From Cynocephalus volans (taxonomy: Eukaryota; Chordata; Mammalia; Dermoptera; Cynocephalidae), in the NCBI RefSeq assembly GCF_027409185.1, contig NC_084463.1:156228369-156292368 (forward strand): 64,000 nucleotides of DNA, in the 5' to 3' direction. The notes under the pieces were generated by a model that saw nothing but the letters and a program-made list of their open reading frames with translations, was not told where the DNA came from and ran no database searches. This document shows, one piece after another, positions 1-11,500 of this stretch; the first letter of the stretch is position 1; every line of letters starts with the position of its first letter. The position numbers were made by a program, and so were the translations under genes.

Positions 1-5
1 TGCTT
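1..5 (+). other. possible end of the preceding MS4A exon (donor at 6)
   Basis: The window opens with CTT followed by GTGAGT, a strong donor hexamer, and the next MS4A exon starts in phase 0 at 986. A preceding exon carrying TM1 and the start of TM2 is expected here. Only five bases are visible, so this is a guess from spacing. Confidence 0.25.
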
Positions 6-530
6 GTGAGTACTGTGGAGACACCACCCAGCGGTGGCCCAGAGCCGGGGAGGGCAGTGGGGACCTGGGAACACTACTGCATCCTCCCTGGGCCCTTGAG
101 GGAGAGTCTGTGAAATGGGGGTGAAGCTGCGGGGTGTGGAGCTGTTCTGAGGCGAGGGGCAGCTCCAGGTCCACCCCATGTGAGCGTCCATGTGGAACCA
201 GCTGGCCCAGGAGAGGGAGCTGGGCTGTCAGGAGGGTCCACTAAAGAGCCGCAGCCGCTTCACAGCACATGGTGGACAGAGTCACAGAAACAGTGCCTAC
301 CCCAACACACGCAGCCCAAGGAAGAAAGGTGAGGTCCCCGGGTGGTCTCCCCCAACAGCAGCACTCAAGTCAAGAATGAAGCCTCTGCAGTGGAGCAAAA
401 GGCCCCAGGACTTAGAGCTGAGACTTGATTTCCAGTCTCAGAGTTATCACTTAGCACTGTGACTGGGGCAGGTTTGCTTCCTTCTCTCAGCCTTAATTTC
501 ATCTTCAAACTAAGAGGCTAGTCCCTCCCT

Positions 531-747
531 GCTCAAAGCATGGCCCAGGGACCAGAGGCTTTGTCATCACCAGGGATCTTGTTACAAATATAGAATCTCA
601 GGGCAGACCAGTTTGATTCCAGCCACCACCACCACCACCCCCAAAAAAATCAGAATATCAGCCCCATCGCAGATGGGCTGAGTCATTCTGCATTTTAACA
701 AGAGCCCCAGGCTGCTCATGTGCTCAGTCAAGTTTGAGAAATACTGG
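531..747 (+). repeat. MER5A-like DNA transposon remnant with internal insertion
   Basis: Begins GCTCAAAGCATGGCCC and ends TTTGAGAAATACTGG, the recognisable ends of a MER5A (hAT-Charlie) non-autonomous element. The middle is disrupted by a (CAC)n/A-rich stretch. It lies in the MS4A intron upstream of exon 986. Preceding bases 430-515 look like a MIR fragment. Confidence 0.6.
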
Positions 748-985
748 ATCAGGTACCCAGGAATCTGTAGTTATCACCTTCTAGAATCCTGTCCTTCCAA
801 GCTATGCAGATCCCAGTGGGGAGAACTAGGTGCCCTTCTCTGAATCCATGGCCCTGTCTCTCCCTGTTACACGGCCACGCTCTGAGCCATAAATGCCCAT
901 GCAAACCTTCCCAGCATGAGGGTTTATGGGGAGGCAGGTGTTCTGGGTTCCCTGAGACCATCAATCCTCCTGCCTCTCTCTGCAG

Positions 986-3900
986 TTCTTCATTTCAGGA
1001 GCAGTCACCCTGGTCATCTCAGCAAATTGCACAGTGTGCAGGGTGAGTTTCTCAGCCCTGGTCTTTGCCTCTGGGCACAGCTCATCCTGGAAGAACTTAT
1101 GTGAAGTTGGATGCTTGTGGGAACCTTTCCACAGGGTGCTGGGGGAGTGGGGAGCGGGCTGCTGTCCTGAAAGCCACCTACAGTGGGTCTGAGCTGCTGG
1201 CCATCTCTGCTGCTATAGGAGCCTCCTGCAGGAGCCTCCTGCATCTAACCAGAGTCTGGTAAATGTCCCGGTGCTCTCTCTTTTACCACAGCTCCTCCAG
1301 CCTGGACCTCACTGCAACCACCAGGTTGCCCCTGACCTGATAGGCTGGATGCAGACCCAAATGGCATTCACCTTGCTGGACTCCTGGGTCAGACCTTTGG
1401 AATGGGATCCATCCGGTTCCCTGAGCAGCCCCAGCCAGGGCCACCTGTTTTTGAATCTAGAGAATTGGAATAATGTATTTGTTTCTTACGGCTGCCAAAA
1501 CAAATTACCACGAACTGGGTGGCTTTAAACAACAGAAATTTATAGTCTACAATGCTGGAGGCTAGAAGCCTGAAATCAAGGTGCTGGCAGGATTGCATTC
1601 TCTTTGAAGGCTCTAGGGGAGAATCCTTTCTCGCCTCTTCCCAGCTTCCAGTGGTTGCTGGCAGTCCTGGTGTTCCTAGGCTTGCAGACACATCACTCCA
1701 ATCTCTGCCTCCACTGTCATGTGCTGTTCTCCCTGTGTGTCCTCTTATAAGGACACCAGTCACAATCCAGTATGACCTCATCTTAACTCGATTCCATCAG
1801 CAAAGCCTCTATTTCCAAATAGGTCCCATTCACAGGTACCAGGGATTAGGACTTCAACATATCTTTTAGGGTGACACACTTCAACCCACAAAAGAAGGCA
1901 GATAGCTTTTCTATTGATGCCAGCTTTGGTAAATGCTGAAGATTGATTAATGTTGTCTGCCGTGGGCACAGGAGGAAGAAGTGGCCACATGTGTACTGTC
2001 TATGTCCCCCTACAATAGATCCACCTTCTGGCTACTAAGGATGACTTAATTCTGTGGCCTATGGGCTCCAGCAGCCAGAGCAGAGATGTTTTTCTCACCT
2101 CCAGTCATTGGTTCCCAGCCATTAGGGCAAGTCGGCGGCTCTTCCTGCATCAAAAGCCCACCAAGGAAGCTTATGACACATGGGGCGAGTGAGGCCAGTG
2201 CCCTCCCCTGCTGGCTGGGAGTGACGGGTGCTCTGGTCTCTTTGGCAGATGGAGGTCAGCACAGGGCTGAACGTGGCCAGCTCACTGTGTGCCAGCCTCG
2301 GGGTGTGTGCCTTGGCGGTGGAGCTGGCTGGCAGCAGCAGGTTTGCTCCGGTGAGTTTTGCCTTGGGCCCAAATGGGGAGGAGGTCGAGGAGCCAGAGAA
2401 CAACACCCACCCTATTGTGCACCATTCAGTCCTGGAAACAACCCCCAGAGATTTCTTACCTCCTATTACCAAAGTAGAGCTGGGGGATGGGGCTAAATTG
2501 CTTTAGCAACTAGCTGCAGAGTCTCTGAGGATCTGTCGCCCAGGTTCTTGCCACTAGACTAGTTTTTCCTGTGTTGATACTGATAGAAAGATCACTCACG
2601 TGGAGGAAGATACTCCAGCCCCTTGTCCCCTCTAATAGAACATAGGGCAAGGTGACATCAGGGAGACTGCAGAGCTGGGGCTCACTGGGCTTTATCAGTG
2701 TGTCTCACCTTCTCCTGGCTGGGGCCCATCTGGGTCAGACCAGTTCAATGACACACGAACACATTGTGGGGGTGCTCCGTGGCACTGGATGGAGCAAGAA
2801 TGGGGGCTGGGAATATTGGGGGGAGGAGTTCCCTCTGCCCCTGTCCCAGGGAAGGAACAGGAAAGGAGAAACACTACTCTCCAGTCAAGTCTAACACACC
2901 ACGTGGGCCCGGGGGGGAGGCAGGAAAGACACTGTCCCCTGCTGTGTCCATCCTGACTGCCTCAATGATCCAACTGCCCCGTAACCCCCAACCTTCCCCC
3001 ATAGACTGGGGTCCCTGCATAGCCCAGGGCTCTACTTCCTGCCCAGGACTTCGAACGTGCCTGGATCTTCACGCAGCCCCCCTGTGCTTTCCTCACGGGT
3101 GCAGAACAAACCATCACTCCTGGCCCCGTGGCCCACATCCACTGCTGCCACCTTCCCCAGGCCCCCCCTCACCTCTGGTCCCTCTTGACTCCTCTGAGAC
3201 CCTGCATCTGACCGTGGTCCCTTTCTCGTCCCTTTCACAGCGAGGATCTCTTATTGCCTCCACCTCCTCATCCCCCATCCCTACACGCCTCAGCCCTCCA
3301 GCGGAGACCACCAGTGCCTCACTGCCAAACACACTAGATGCTTTTCCATGTATTTTCTGACTTGCCTTTTCTGTCCTTGCTGTCGGAAATCTATCTGAAT
3401 GGCTGAACACAGGGGACTTGGGATTGGACAGCTTATGTTTGAATCCCAGCTTTAACTTCCTGGTTGCGTGGCTTCAGACAAGTCCCTTAATTTTTCTGAA
3501 GCTGTTTCATCCTCTGTGAAAAGGGGCTAACAGTACCTACCTAATAAGGTGAGTGGGATTTAAACGAGCACATAGCAGGAGCTCAGTAGATGGCTGAGGG
3601 CTCCCCCCGTCTTTGTTGTGGTCAGAGTCTACTGACTGACTCCAGGACCTGGTGTGGCCCCTACCGCTCAGAGCAAGGCACAGAGTGAGGAGCTTCCTAC
3701 TGCTGGCTTTCCAGGTGCCCCAGAAGAGTCTCTTGGTGGTGCTGCTGGTTTTCACCGTCCTGGAGCTAGGCATCGCCTGCTCGTCTGCCTTCCTGGGCTG
3801 CCACGCCACCTTCTGCTACACCTGGCTGGTAAGTGGGTCAGCAGAGTCTCTGTGGGACATGCCCACCCTCTTGCTCTGTCCCCAGGGCCTGGACAGGGTA

Positions 3901-5020
3901 GGCAAAGGAAGGGGGACAATAAGAGAGTGGTATGGGTGGAGACAGGAGAAAGAAGCCTGCCTTCCTGCACCATCTGCCCAGTGGCCACGGTGTGTCCCCC
4001 ATGGTCTACATTGGGGTTCTGTGCAGTGGCCCTGGTGTGTTCCTCTTGGTCTACATTGAGGGTCTGTGCAGTGGCCATGGTGCATCCCTCCTGGTCTACT
4101 CTAGGGGTCTGTGCAGTGGCCATGGTGCATCCCTCCTGGTCTACTCTAGGGGTCTGTGCAGTAGTCGTGGTGCATCCCTCCTGGTCTACACTGGGGGTCT
4201 GTGCAGTAGTCATGGTGCATCCCTCCTGGTCTACACTGGGGGTCTGTGCAGTAGTCGTGGTGCATCCCTCCTGGTCTACATTGGGGGTCTCTCTGCAGTG
4301 GCCGTGGGGAGCCCTGCTTGATCCACTTTGGAGGCTGCTGCTCTGAGGATCATGTGAAGGGGAGGGGCTAGGAAAAGACGTTTACAAAAGCTTAAAGCTC
4401 AGCACCCATGTAACCGACTGGGGACAGCAGCCGTGTGGTGAGGCTGGACTCGGGAGGGGGCGGCAGCTGCTGCAGGAAGAAAGAGCAGAGGGGCAAGGCT
4501 TCTGGGTCCTGGCCGAAGCCTGCAGCTCAACATGCACTGGGAGAGGACGGTCACAGCGGCTCACTTCAGCAAGGGGCTCCCACTAGCTCGTCCCCTGACC
4601 CTCACAATGAGTGGGGGCAGGGAAAGGCGTGACCACACACACACACACACACACGTGCGCACATCACAGATGAGGAAAGTGAGGCCCAGAGAATTGAAGT
4701 GACCTGGCCAAGGTTACAGCCAGCCCCAGAATCTAGGTGTGACTCTCAGGCAACCTTCTCCCCAGGGAAGGCCATGGCAGTGAGGATTCAGCCCAGAGCA
4801 TGGGGTCTGGGGCTCAGGCCACTGCTGTCTGGTCTGCAGCAGGCCGTGCAACAATCATGGGATCACATGGGCATCTGGGCTAAGTAAGGGCAAGTGGCCT
4901 GACTCTTCTTTACCCTCTTTACTCCAGTACCTGAACCCAGCTGAGGACGTGCCCATGGCTACAGCAGCCTCTCCTGAGAGCACCCCATGGTGGGTGCAGC
5001 AGCCCCCAGCCACCATCTAA
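986..5020 (+). CDS. MS4A-family four-transmembrane protein, 3' coding exons (5' end outside window)
   Basis: Four consecutive exons with AG/GT borders, all phase 0: 986-1042 (57 bp), 2249-2350 (102 bp), 3715-3828 (114 bp) and 4928-5020 (terminal, TAA at 5018-5020). The 57- and 102-bp phase-0 exons are the usual MS4A pattern. Exon 1 here gives FFISGAVTLVISANC, matching the TM2 'F-I-S-G' signature. Exon 2 gives a TM3 (GLNVASSLCASLGVCALAV). Exon 3 gives a TM4 (LLVVLLVFTVLELGIACSS) followed by FLGCH, very like MS4A8 and MS4A15. The cytoplasmic tail is short, ends PPATI, and lacks the Pro-Pro-x-Tyr-like motif seen in several relatives. MS4A proteins are tetraspanning membrane proteins related to CD20. 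Position next to CCDC86 would suggest MS4A10, but the TM3/TM4 residues look closer to MS4A8/15-type sequences, so I give no symbol. Upstream exons lie left of the window. A pseudogene is possible, but all visible frames and splice sites are intact. Confidence 0.8.
1474..1889 (-). repeat. MLT1-like MaLR LTR
   Basis: Read on the minus strand this resembles an ERVL-MaLR (MLT1-type) LTR: a start like TGTGTCACCC..AAGATATGTTGAAGTCCTAATCCC, an internal TGACTGGTGTCCTTATAAGA, and an end with TTTCTGTTGTTTAAAGCCACCCAGT. It sits between MS4A exons 986-1042 and 2249-2350. It is non-coding; any frames across it are chance. Confidence 0.7.
3405..3590 (+). repeat. MIR SINE remnant
   Basis: Matches the MIR core: a 'TTTGAATCCCAGCTTTAACTT' region, then 'GTCCCTTAATTTTTCTGAAGC' and 'CCTCTGTGAAAAGGGGCTAA'. 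It lies about 125 bp upstream of the MS4A TM4 exon. Confidence 0.7.
3976..4312 (+). repeat. 45-bp minisatellite in the last MS4A intron
   Basis: About seven head-to-tail copies of a 45-bp unit (GGTCTACA..TGTGCAGT..GGTGCATCCCTCCT) lie between exons 3715-3828 and 4928-5020. Inner copies differ at only a few positions, while the first and last are more diverged. Because 45 is a multiple of three and the unit lacks stops in several frames, long open frames appear on both strands. These are artefacts and not genes. Confidence 0.9.
4633..4654. repeat. (CA)n microsatellite
   Basis: An uninterrupted run of about ten CA dinucleotides in the last MS4A intron. It is followed at once by a MIR-like 3' fragment (about 4655-4760, 'ATGAGGAAAGTGAGGCCCAGAGA'). 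Confidence 0.9.
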
Positions 5021-5229
5021 GCCTGGGGCACCCCCTGTTCCTGGGAGATGGGCTCTGCTCCAGTGCCTGGTCTCTCGAGGCTCCGCCAGCTCCCCCTCCC
5101 CTGCCTTTGTCACAGCCAGTTCATGGGTCACTACTCCCCTCCCCCCCACACACATGCCCACACCCCAGCATGGGGAGGACCTGCCCAGTGTGTCTGGGAA
5201 ACATCCCTCAGGGTGCTGCTTTGCCATCA

Positions 5230-5235
5230 ATTAAA
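5230..5235 (+). terminator. poly(A) signal ATTAAA of the MS4A gene
   Basis: ATTAAA lies 210 bp after the MS4A stop codon and is the first canonical-type hexamer downstream. It would give a short 3' UTR typical of the family. Confidence 0.55.
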
Positions 5236-6385
5236 GGCTGACATTTCACTTGGGTCACATGCATCTGGATTTAGTGACTGAGAAGGCACATCTTGTCTGT
5301 GAATGTACATGGCCAGGGACCCTGAGCATATCACGTCCACAAGTGTGGCTAGACAAGTGGGCAGGGGTGTCCACCTTTTCCTCACTTAATCACTTGAATT
5401 TCTTCCTGAAAACTCTGTTGCTAGGTGAAAAGCTGTTAAATAAAAACATTTTCATTAACGTGGATGAGAAAAATTATGCATCTCATCCCAACCCAAGGTT
5501 CCCGAGCAATTCTCAGGAAAGTGTTCAGTGGAAACAAGCAGATAGGCTTAAGCAGTCTGAGTGTAAATACACACACATAAAGCTGTGACTGTTTCTTTAC
5601 ACTCACAAAGGAAGGAAGGAGTTGCCAGTGGGTGGGGATGGGTGAGAGGAAGTCCTTCTTTAGAAGGCTCATTTCTCATTTTCTTCACCAATTTTTCCAC
5701 TTTTGGGGGGCTCAGGGAGAGTTTAAGCTACCCTAAACATAGCACAGATAAAAGCCTTTAAAGCAAAATAAAGGCAAGACTCGAGAGCTGTTGGACACAT
5801 GTGAAGTAGCGCACGTACCCGTGGGTGAGGACCGTCTTGGGATTCATCTTTGACTCTCTCTCTTAGCTGATATGCCTCAGTTTCCTCCTCTGAAACAAGA
5901 GGGAGCTGAACTAGGAGGTCTGGAAATGTCCTTCCAACTCTGGCAGTGTAGCCATTCATTCATTCACCCATTCATTAAAGCAGTGTGACCCCAGTAAGTG
6001 CCGGGACCCCAAAAGTCTGCCTCTAAAAGCACCGAGGAATGGGGAAGGCCTCTACTGTAGGTTTGCTTAAGGAGACACCCCTGGGATTTCACCCAGCCTG
6101 CCTTACTGAAAGCACCCCAGAAGCCTTCAGGAGACATTGTCCCCTCTCCCCAGCATTCCCCATTCACTGCAGCCACCAAAATCCCCACTCTCTCATCCAC
6201 TGGGCCCCTCGGCCCATGAGGCTGGCTGTGCTCACCTCCTCACTTCCTGAACCCCACCTGTACCAGGGTCCTCCAGAGAAACAGAACCAACAGGATGTGT
6301 GTGTGTACACAGAGGTTTACTTTAAGGAATTGGCTCACGCAATTGTGGAGGCTTGGTGAGTCCAAAATCTGAAGGGGTAGGCTGG
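5236..6385. other. intergenic sequence downstream of the MS4A gene
   Basis: No coding exon is seen. The stretch has an AT-richer part (5390-5780), a short (CATT/CATTC)n run near 5952-5980, and at about 6257-6370 a mammalian repeat-like segment (CCAGAGAAACAGAACCAACAGGATG, then AAGGAATTGGCTCACGCAATTGTGGAGGCTTG). I cannot name that family with certainty. Confidence 0.4.
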
Positions 6386-6742
6386 CAGAGCTGACCCCCC
6401 TGGGACTAGCAGCCTCAGCAGGTGCACGTGAATATCTGACACTGGTACCCACCTGGCCAGGGGGCTCCTGAATTCTGCCAGTCTAGGGCAGGTGCCCAAG
6501 TTCAGTGCTCCATGGCACACCACCACCTCATGGCCTCTTGTCATGAGTCTCTGGGGCTGCCTGTATGTAGAAAGTGACTTTCCCTGGGACTACAGTGATC
6601 AGATCATTTATTGTCCAACTGAGAGCTTCTGTCTAGATGAGACATCAGGACAACAGGTACAAACAAAGTCTATGCCAGGGACATATGGTCACTCTACTTT
6701 GGCACCTCCCAGCTACTGGAATGTGTATTCTGCAATCTGCTG
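6386..6742 (+). repeat. left arm of an inverted repeat pair
   Basis: This segment, from AGCCTCAGCAGGTG to CTGCAATCTGCTGTCATGAGA, recurs in reverse orientation at 8918-9283. Shared blocks include GAATTCTGCCAGTC.AGGGCAGGTGC, TCTCTGGGGCTGCCTGT and ACTGGAATGTGTATTCTGCAATCTGC. Short open frames in both arms encode similar peptides only because the DNA is homologous. The repeat family is not one I recognise. Confidence 0.8.
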
Positions 6743-8040
6743 TCATGAGACAGGTGGGTACTGAGGACTGGGCTTTACATATGTGATTTCTTTTGATACT
6801 ACAAGCTTGTACGGGTGGTAATGATACCATCCCCATTTCACAGGAGCAAACTGAGGCTCAGGCAGATGGTGAGATTTAGCCAAGGAGCTTGCCACTTCTC
6901 TGGGGAAGGCAGTAAATGTGAGCTCAGGGGCTCACCCTTTGCAGGGCTGTGGGCATGTCTGAAGCACATAGGTGTTTGCACAAACCAGCTGAGGGAAGAC
7001 TGGCACCAGACCTCCCTGCAGCTCCCAGAATGGCCTGGAACACAAGCCTCCAGAGGAACATTTGGTATCTCTTTGCACTTGGTCCTGCAGAATGAAATCC
7101 ACAAGAGGAAGCATAGAGAACACCCCTTCATTGCCACCACTGCAAACACACCAGAGTCTTTACTCAGGAAAAGCCTGCCCACGATGCTGCCTTTTGGGAG
7201 TGGCCAGCAGGGGTCCTGGGAAGGAAAAATAAGAGAAGGCTTAACATCTCCATCTTCTGCAGTGCTGTTCCTTCCTCCCCCACCCACACCCATCACCAGC
7301 GAGGGCCACCTCCACCCCACCCACACCTAGGCCTGAAGGGTCCTGCCCAAGGTGCATCATGGCCTGGGAGAGACATTAGTTCCTCTGTCCACTCATCAGC
7401 CCACCCACTCTGTGCTCAGCCCTAGGCACCAGACACAGGATGCAGGGATTCAGGGCTCCGCCCCAGCCCTGCCCTCAAAGAGTTGGTATTGAGCACCAGT
7501 GGTTTGCAAAGTTCGTCTGAAATGGGGAAACTCTTTGTTAAAGTGAAATGTTACTCAGAAACCCAAATTATAAAGTAGGTGAAAGCAAGAATTCTCTTAC
7601 CTATTGAATAAAAGGAAAAGTCAGAGCTCTTACTTGCCCCACAAGGGTTGCCACGTTTGGCTCCACAGGTCGTGCACTGCACAACTCCAGGCAGCATCGT
7701 GTTTATAGACAAATGTGAATGGTGCCCCTGGAGTTGAACCAGGGAGCCCCTCTCATTTCACTCCCACTCCTGTCCTTGAGAGCCTCCATGAGCAAATGTG
7801 AACCACTGATGACTATTGCAGAAAACTTCCCAGAAAACCTGTGTGGCTTGGGGTTGGAGGGAAAAAACCCGGCAAGGAGGTGGAGGTAGTGCTTTGGTGA
7901 CAGGGAGGGGATAGCAGGGCCGCAAAAGGCATCAGGCCTCAATTCCTCAAGGCATCTTCCTCATGTCACCTCGGAGGCCTGAGAGGCCCCTGGGGCAGGT
8001 GTGCACCTCTTTCCCACTGGAGTCTCCCTGGCAAGGATCA
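6743..8040. other. spacer between the inverted arms, no gene seen
   Basis: A MIR-like 3' fragment lies at about 6770-6890 (CCCATTTCACAGGAGCAAACTGAGGCTCAGGCAGATGG). Beyond it, up to about 8040, I see no recognisable exon or repeat. Confidence 0.35.
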
Positions 8041-8064
8041 TGATGATAACAAGAGCAGGTGCCA

Positions 8065-8260
8065 CCTCACTGGGCATTTAGTCTGCCTGGCACATACCAA
8101 GTATATTTCGTCATTTAACCTCCACAACGACCCTATGATGTAAGTATTAGTTTTCTCATTTCTTACTTGCAGAAACTAAGGTTAAGTGATTTCCCCAGAG
8201 ACTCCCCATTAGTGAGTAAAACACCAAGATATGAATTCACATCTGGCTGCCCTAAAGGCT
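8065..8260 (-). repeat. MIR remnant
   Basis: Shows the reverse MIR layout: TCTGCCTGGCACATACCAAG, then TCATTTAACCTCCACAACGACCCTATG, and AGAAACTAAGGTTAAGTGATTTCCCC. Confidence 0.7.
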
Positions 8261-8339
8261 GTCAAAGCCTTCCTCAACCTTCCTACAGCCTTTCTACCTT
8301 CTCATATGTGTGAACATCCAGCTGCCCATTCACGGGTTG

Positions 8340-8760
8340 CAGCAATGATGGTGAAGGTAATAACCACTGTTCACTAGACCTTCTCATGTGCCAGACACCC
8401 TGGAAGACCTGGTAAGAATATGACCTCTAATCCTTACAGTATCCCCACAGGTTCATTTTTTATTACATTGACCACACAGATGAGGAAACTGAGGCCCAGA
8501 AGATAATGTACATGATGGCTAAGAGCACGAACTCGGGGGCCAGACTGTCTGGGTTCGACTCTCAGCTCTTTCCTTCCCAAGCTGTGTGAGCTTGGGCAAG
8601 TGACTTAACCTCTCTGCACCACCCTTTTCTCATATGTAAAGTGGGGCTAATGATAATTCCTACCTCATGGGGTTAACATTAAAGTCTATATGAGTTAATA
8701 TATGTAAAGCACTGCCTTAGAGTAGTGACTGCTTCTAGAAGGCACTCTAAAAGTGCTACC
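8340..8760. repeat. two adjacent MIR remnants in opposite orientations
   Basis: 8360-8500 reads as MIR on the minus strand (CATGTGCCAGACACCCTGG .. GATGAGGAAACTGAGGCCCAGA). 8510-8720 reads as MIR on the plus strand (GAGCTTGGGCAAGTGACTTAACCTCTCTGC .. TATGTAAAGTGGGGCTAATGAT). Confidence 0.7.
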
Positions 8761-8917
8761 TTATTAAGTACCTTGCCCAAAGCTTCACATTGGTGAACAG
8801 TACATCCTTGATTAGGAAAGAAATGACATGAATCAGATGCCTCACCCTGGAGGAGAAAGAGAGTTATTAATCCACTCATGGACGTTCAGAGACTGGTGCT
8901 TCCTGGTACCCAGCTGT

Positions 8918-9283
8918 CACGTGACAGTAGATTGCAGAATACACATTCCAGTAGCTGGAGGTGCCAAAATAGAGTGACCATATGTCCCTGGCGTAGACCT
9001 GGTTTGCACCTGTTGTCCTGGTATCTCATTTAGACAGAAGCTCTCATTTGTACGATAAATTGCCTGATCAATTTCCCTGACCCAGGGAAAGTCACTTTCT
9101 ACAGACAGGCAGCCCCAGAGACTTATGACAAAAGGCCACCAGGTGGTGGTGTGGCATGGGGCACTGAACTTGAGCACCTGCCCTGGACTGGCAGAATTCA
9201 CTGGTAACGTGCAGCTACCAGTGTAAGATACTCACATGAACCTGCTGAGGCTGCTGGTTCCAACGCAGTCAGCTTCACTCAAG
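8918..9283 (-). repeat. right arm of the inverted repeat pair
   Basis: Reverse-complement counterpart of 6386-6742, separated from it by about 2.2 kb. Identity looks high but with scattered substitutions and small indels, so both are old copies of one element and not a recent palindromic duplication. Confidence 0.8.
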
Positions 9284-9289
9284 CTGCAC

Positions 9290-11440
9290 GCAGAAAGATA
9301 TTTATTTGCAGAATGGAACAGAATTGGTCAAGGAGGGAACAGCCAGGAAAGTCATGGGTCCGAGACACCGAGCTGGTGCCTCCTTGGGCTTCCACTGACA
9401 CTCAACCAGTTGTGGTCACCCTAAGCTACCCTCAGTCCAGAGACTAGTTGTGGCCTTTGGGACACATGAATTATTATTTGGGACACTAAAATTATTCCAC
9501 ATGAATTCTTATCTCACCAATAGGACCATGTGGACTGGCTCAAGTCCTGCCTGGAGGGCAGATCAGAAACACTTGGGCATCAGGAGCCTACTAAAAATTT
9601 GGCGCCCTTCCAAATTGATAATCTTCCAATAGATGTCTCATGTTAACTGAAGATGGGAAGAAGCCATTTTCCCATTAGGAGAACATGTAACCCTTTTTCT
9701 TTATGTTCGAAGTGGAGATGTATCACGTGCACCAGTGGAACTCCAGTTTATTTGGGATTGCCTTTTTCTTTTTTCTTTTTTTTTCCCTCCCACCCATTAT
9801 CCCAAACGTGTGGGGTCTTCCTCCCATGACAAAAACTTAAAGCTCTGCTCCCTCCCACTCTTGTCCTAGCCATTTCTGCATCCCCCTCCCCCTGCCTGCC
9901 TTGTGCCTGAGGATGTCACAGGGCTGTTGCCAGATGGACACAAGATGGAATCTGATCTTGCCATGAACCAGCTGTGCACCATAGGGCCTCTCAGTTCACT
10001 TTTGGCCTCAGTTTCTCCCCCCAAAAAACAAGGGCTAGGCCCCCCGAGGTTCCTTCCAACTTAGCTTTTGTGGGCCCCATGGCCACTGGGACCAGGCTCA
10101 GTTCAGCAGCAGCTCCCTCTGCCCCTCACCTGCCCCTGTGGAAGGAGAGAAGGGAACCAAGGCAGGAACTAAACCACCCCCTTGAGATGTCACCCTTTGG
10201 TGATGTCACCCAGAGCTGCTGTCTTACTAGCAGTGATGATAACACCCCCTTCCCTGAACGTTCTGTGCCTCCCAGACCTTTAGTCATGTATTTCTAATGG
10301 TGACATTTTAGACATTGTCATGGTTCTTAGTAGGGGGGGATCTTCCGGGCTCCCTCTCACCCCTCCACACCCTTCTTTCGTTTCTCTCTGCTTCCCCCTC
10401 CCTCCTTCTGCATCCTCTGTCCCCTTCCCCACCCTTTCCCTTTCTTCTGCCCCCACCTCCCTTGCCCCCTTGGCCTCTCCCCCTTTCTGCATACTGTGGC
10501 TCATTTCATCCTAGCCTCAGCTTCCCCCTCTGTAGAATGGGGGCTTTCAAACCCTCTGCTCCCACTCTCCAGGATTCCATGGTCACTCCCTCTCTGGGCC
10601 TGGAATCAGCTGGTCTCTAGGGCCCTGGTCAGCTTTGGGTGGCATCTGACCCTCCCGTGTTCCTTCCTGGGGACCTAGGGCACCACTGCTCCTCAGGCCA
10701 CTGGGCTGGGTCTGTCAGGAAAGGGCGTGGGCCTAGAGAAAGATGGAATTGTCTTTCCTCCCCTGGCTCTTCCTCCACTCATAACTGGAGAGCACTGCCC
10801 ACCCACTCACCCTCACTCAAACAGCAGAAATCACTCACTGTGGGAGCAATAGCAAGGCTTATTCTAAATATATTTATCACTGTTTTCACGTGTTTATAGT
10901 TTACTTTTCTGTAGTTGTTATTCTCTCTGTAGTACCAGAAAGTTTTTTAGGAGACTTTTGGGGGTGGTGAGGGGCAGCTGGCTGGTAAGGGCATTTTAGG
11001 GGCTCGTAGATACCTTCTTGTTAGTCCTTCACAATGCATTATTTGGTTTCAGAACCTGGCTGCCCAGCGAGGCTCACTCCAGGGACGGCCTGCTGGCTGG
11101 CCTCAGGGCAGGCAGGCCAGTGGATGCAGCAGCATGCAAGGCACCATGACAAAAATACCCCACAGAGGTGGGCAGGTGCTGCCGAGGAGTTTTTCTTTCT
11201 ACTTAAGAGTATTATCTATTTTGGCAAAAGGGACACGAATTTCCTTTCCATCGGCTATGTGAGAATCTGCAGATGGAAACTTGAGTTAACAGGCAGCAGA
11301 TTTCTGACAAATCCCTGTGGCATTTCAGTTGTCCTCTGATCAGTGTCTCAGGAAGCTGCCCACCTGGTCAGTCTCTCAGTCTCCACTGACCTTTCTCCTC
11401 TTGGAAGTCCTCATTGACACTCTCATTTTTGGGATCCTCA
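9290..11440. other. intergenic sequence without recognised gene
   Basis: No exon-like structure is seen. It contains a T-rich tract near 9763-9785 and a long pyrimidine-rich tract at 10330-10495 (below). The only open frames are short or follow from base composition. Confidence 0.35.
10330..10495 (+). repeat. polypyrimidine tract (CT-rich low-complexity DNA)
   Basis: About 165 bp are almost entirely C and T on the plus strand (runs such as CTCTGCTTCCCCCTCCCTCC). The overlapping Leu/Pro/Ser-rich open frames here are composition artefacts. Confidence 0.75.
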
Positions 11441-11500
11441 GCTGGTGAAACCATCAGTTTAGCCTCTGGGCCTAGCTTGCCTTACTCGGCTGGCTGCATC

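Noticed and set aside
3654-4346. 230-codon frame with repeated VHPSWSTLGVCAV units
   Set aside because: It is the translation of the 45-bp minisatellite in an MS4A intron, in a frame different from the real exon.
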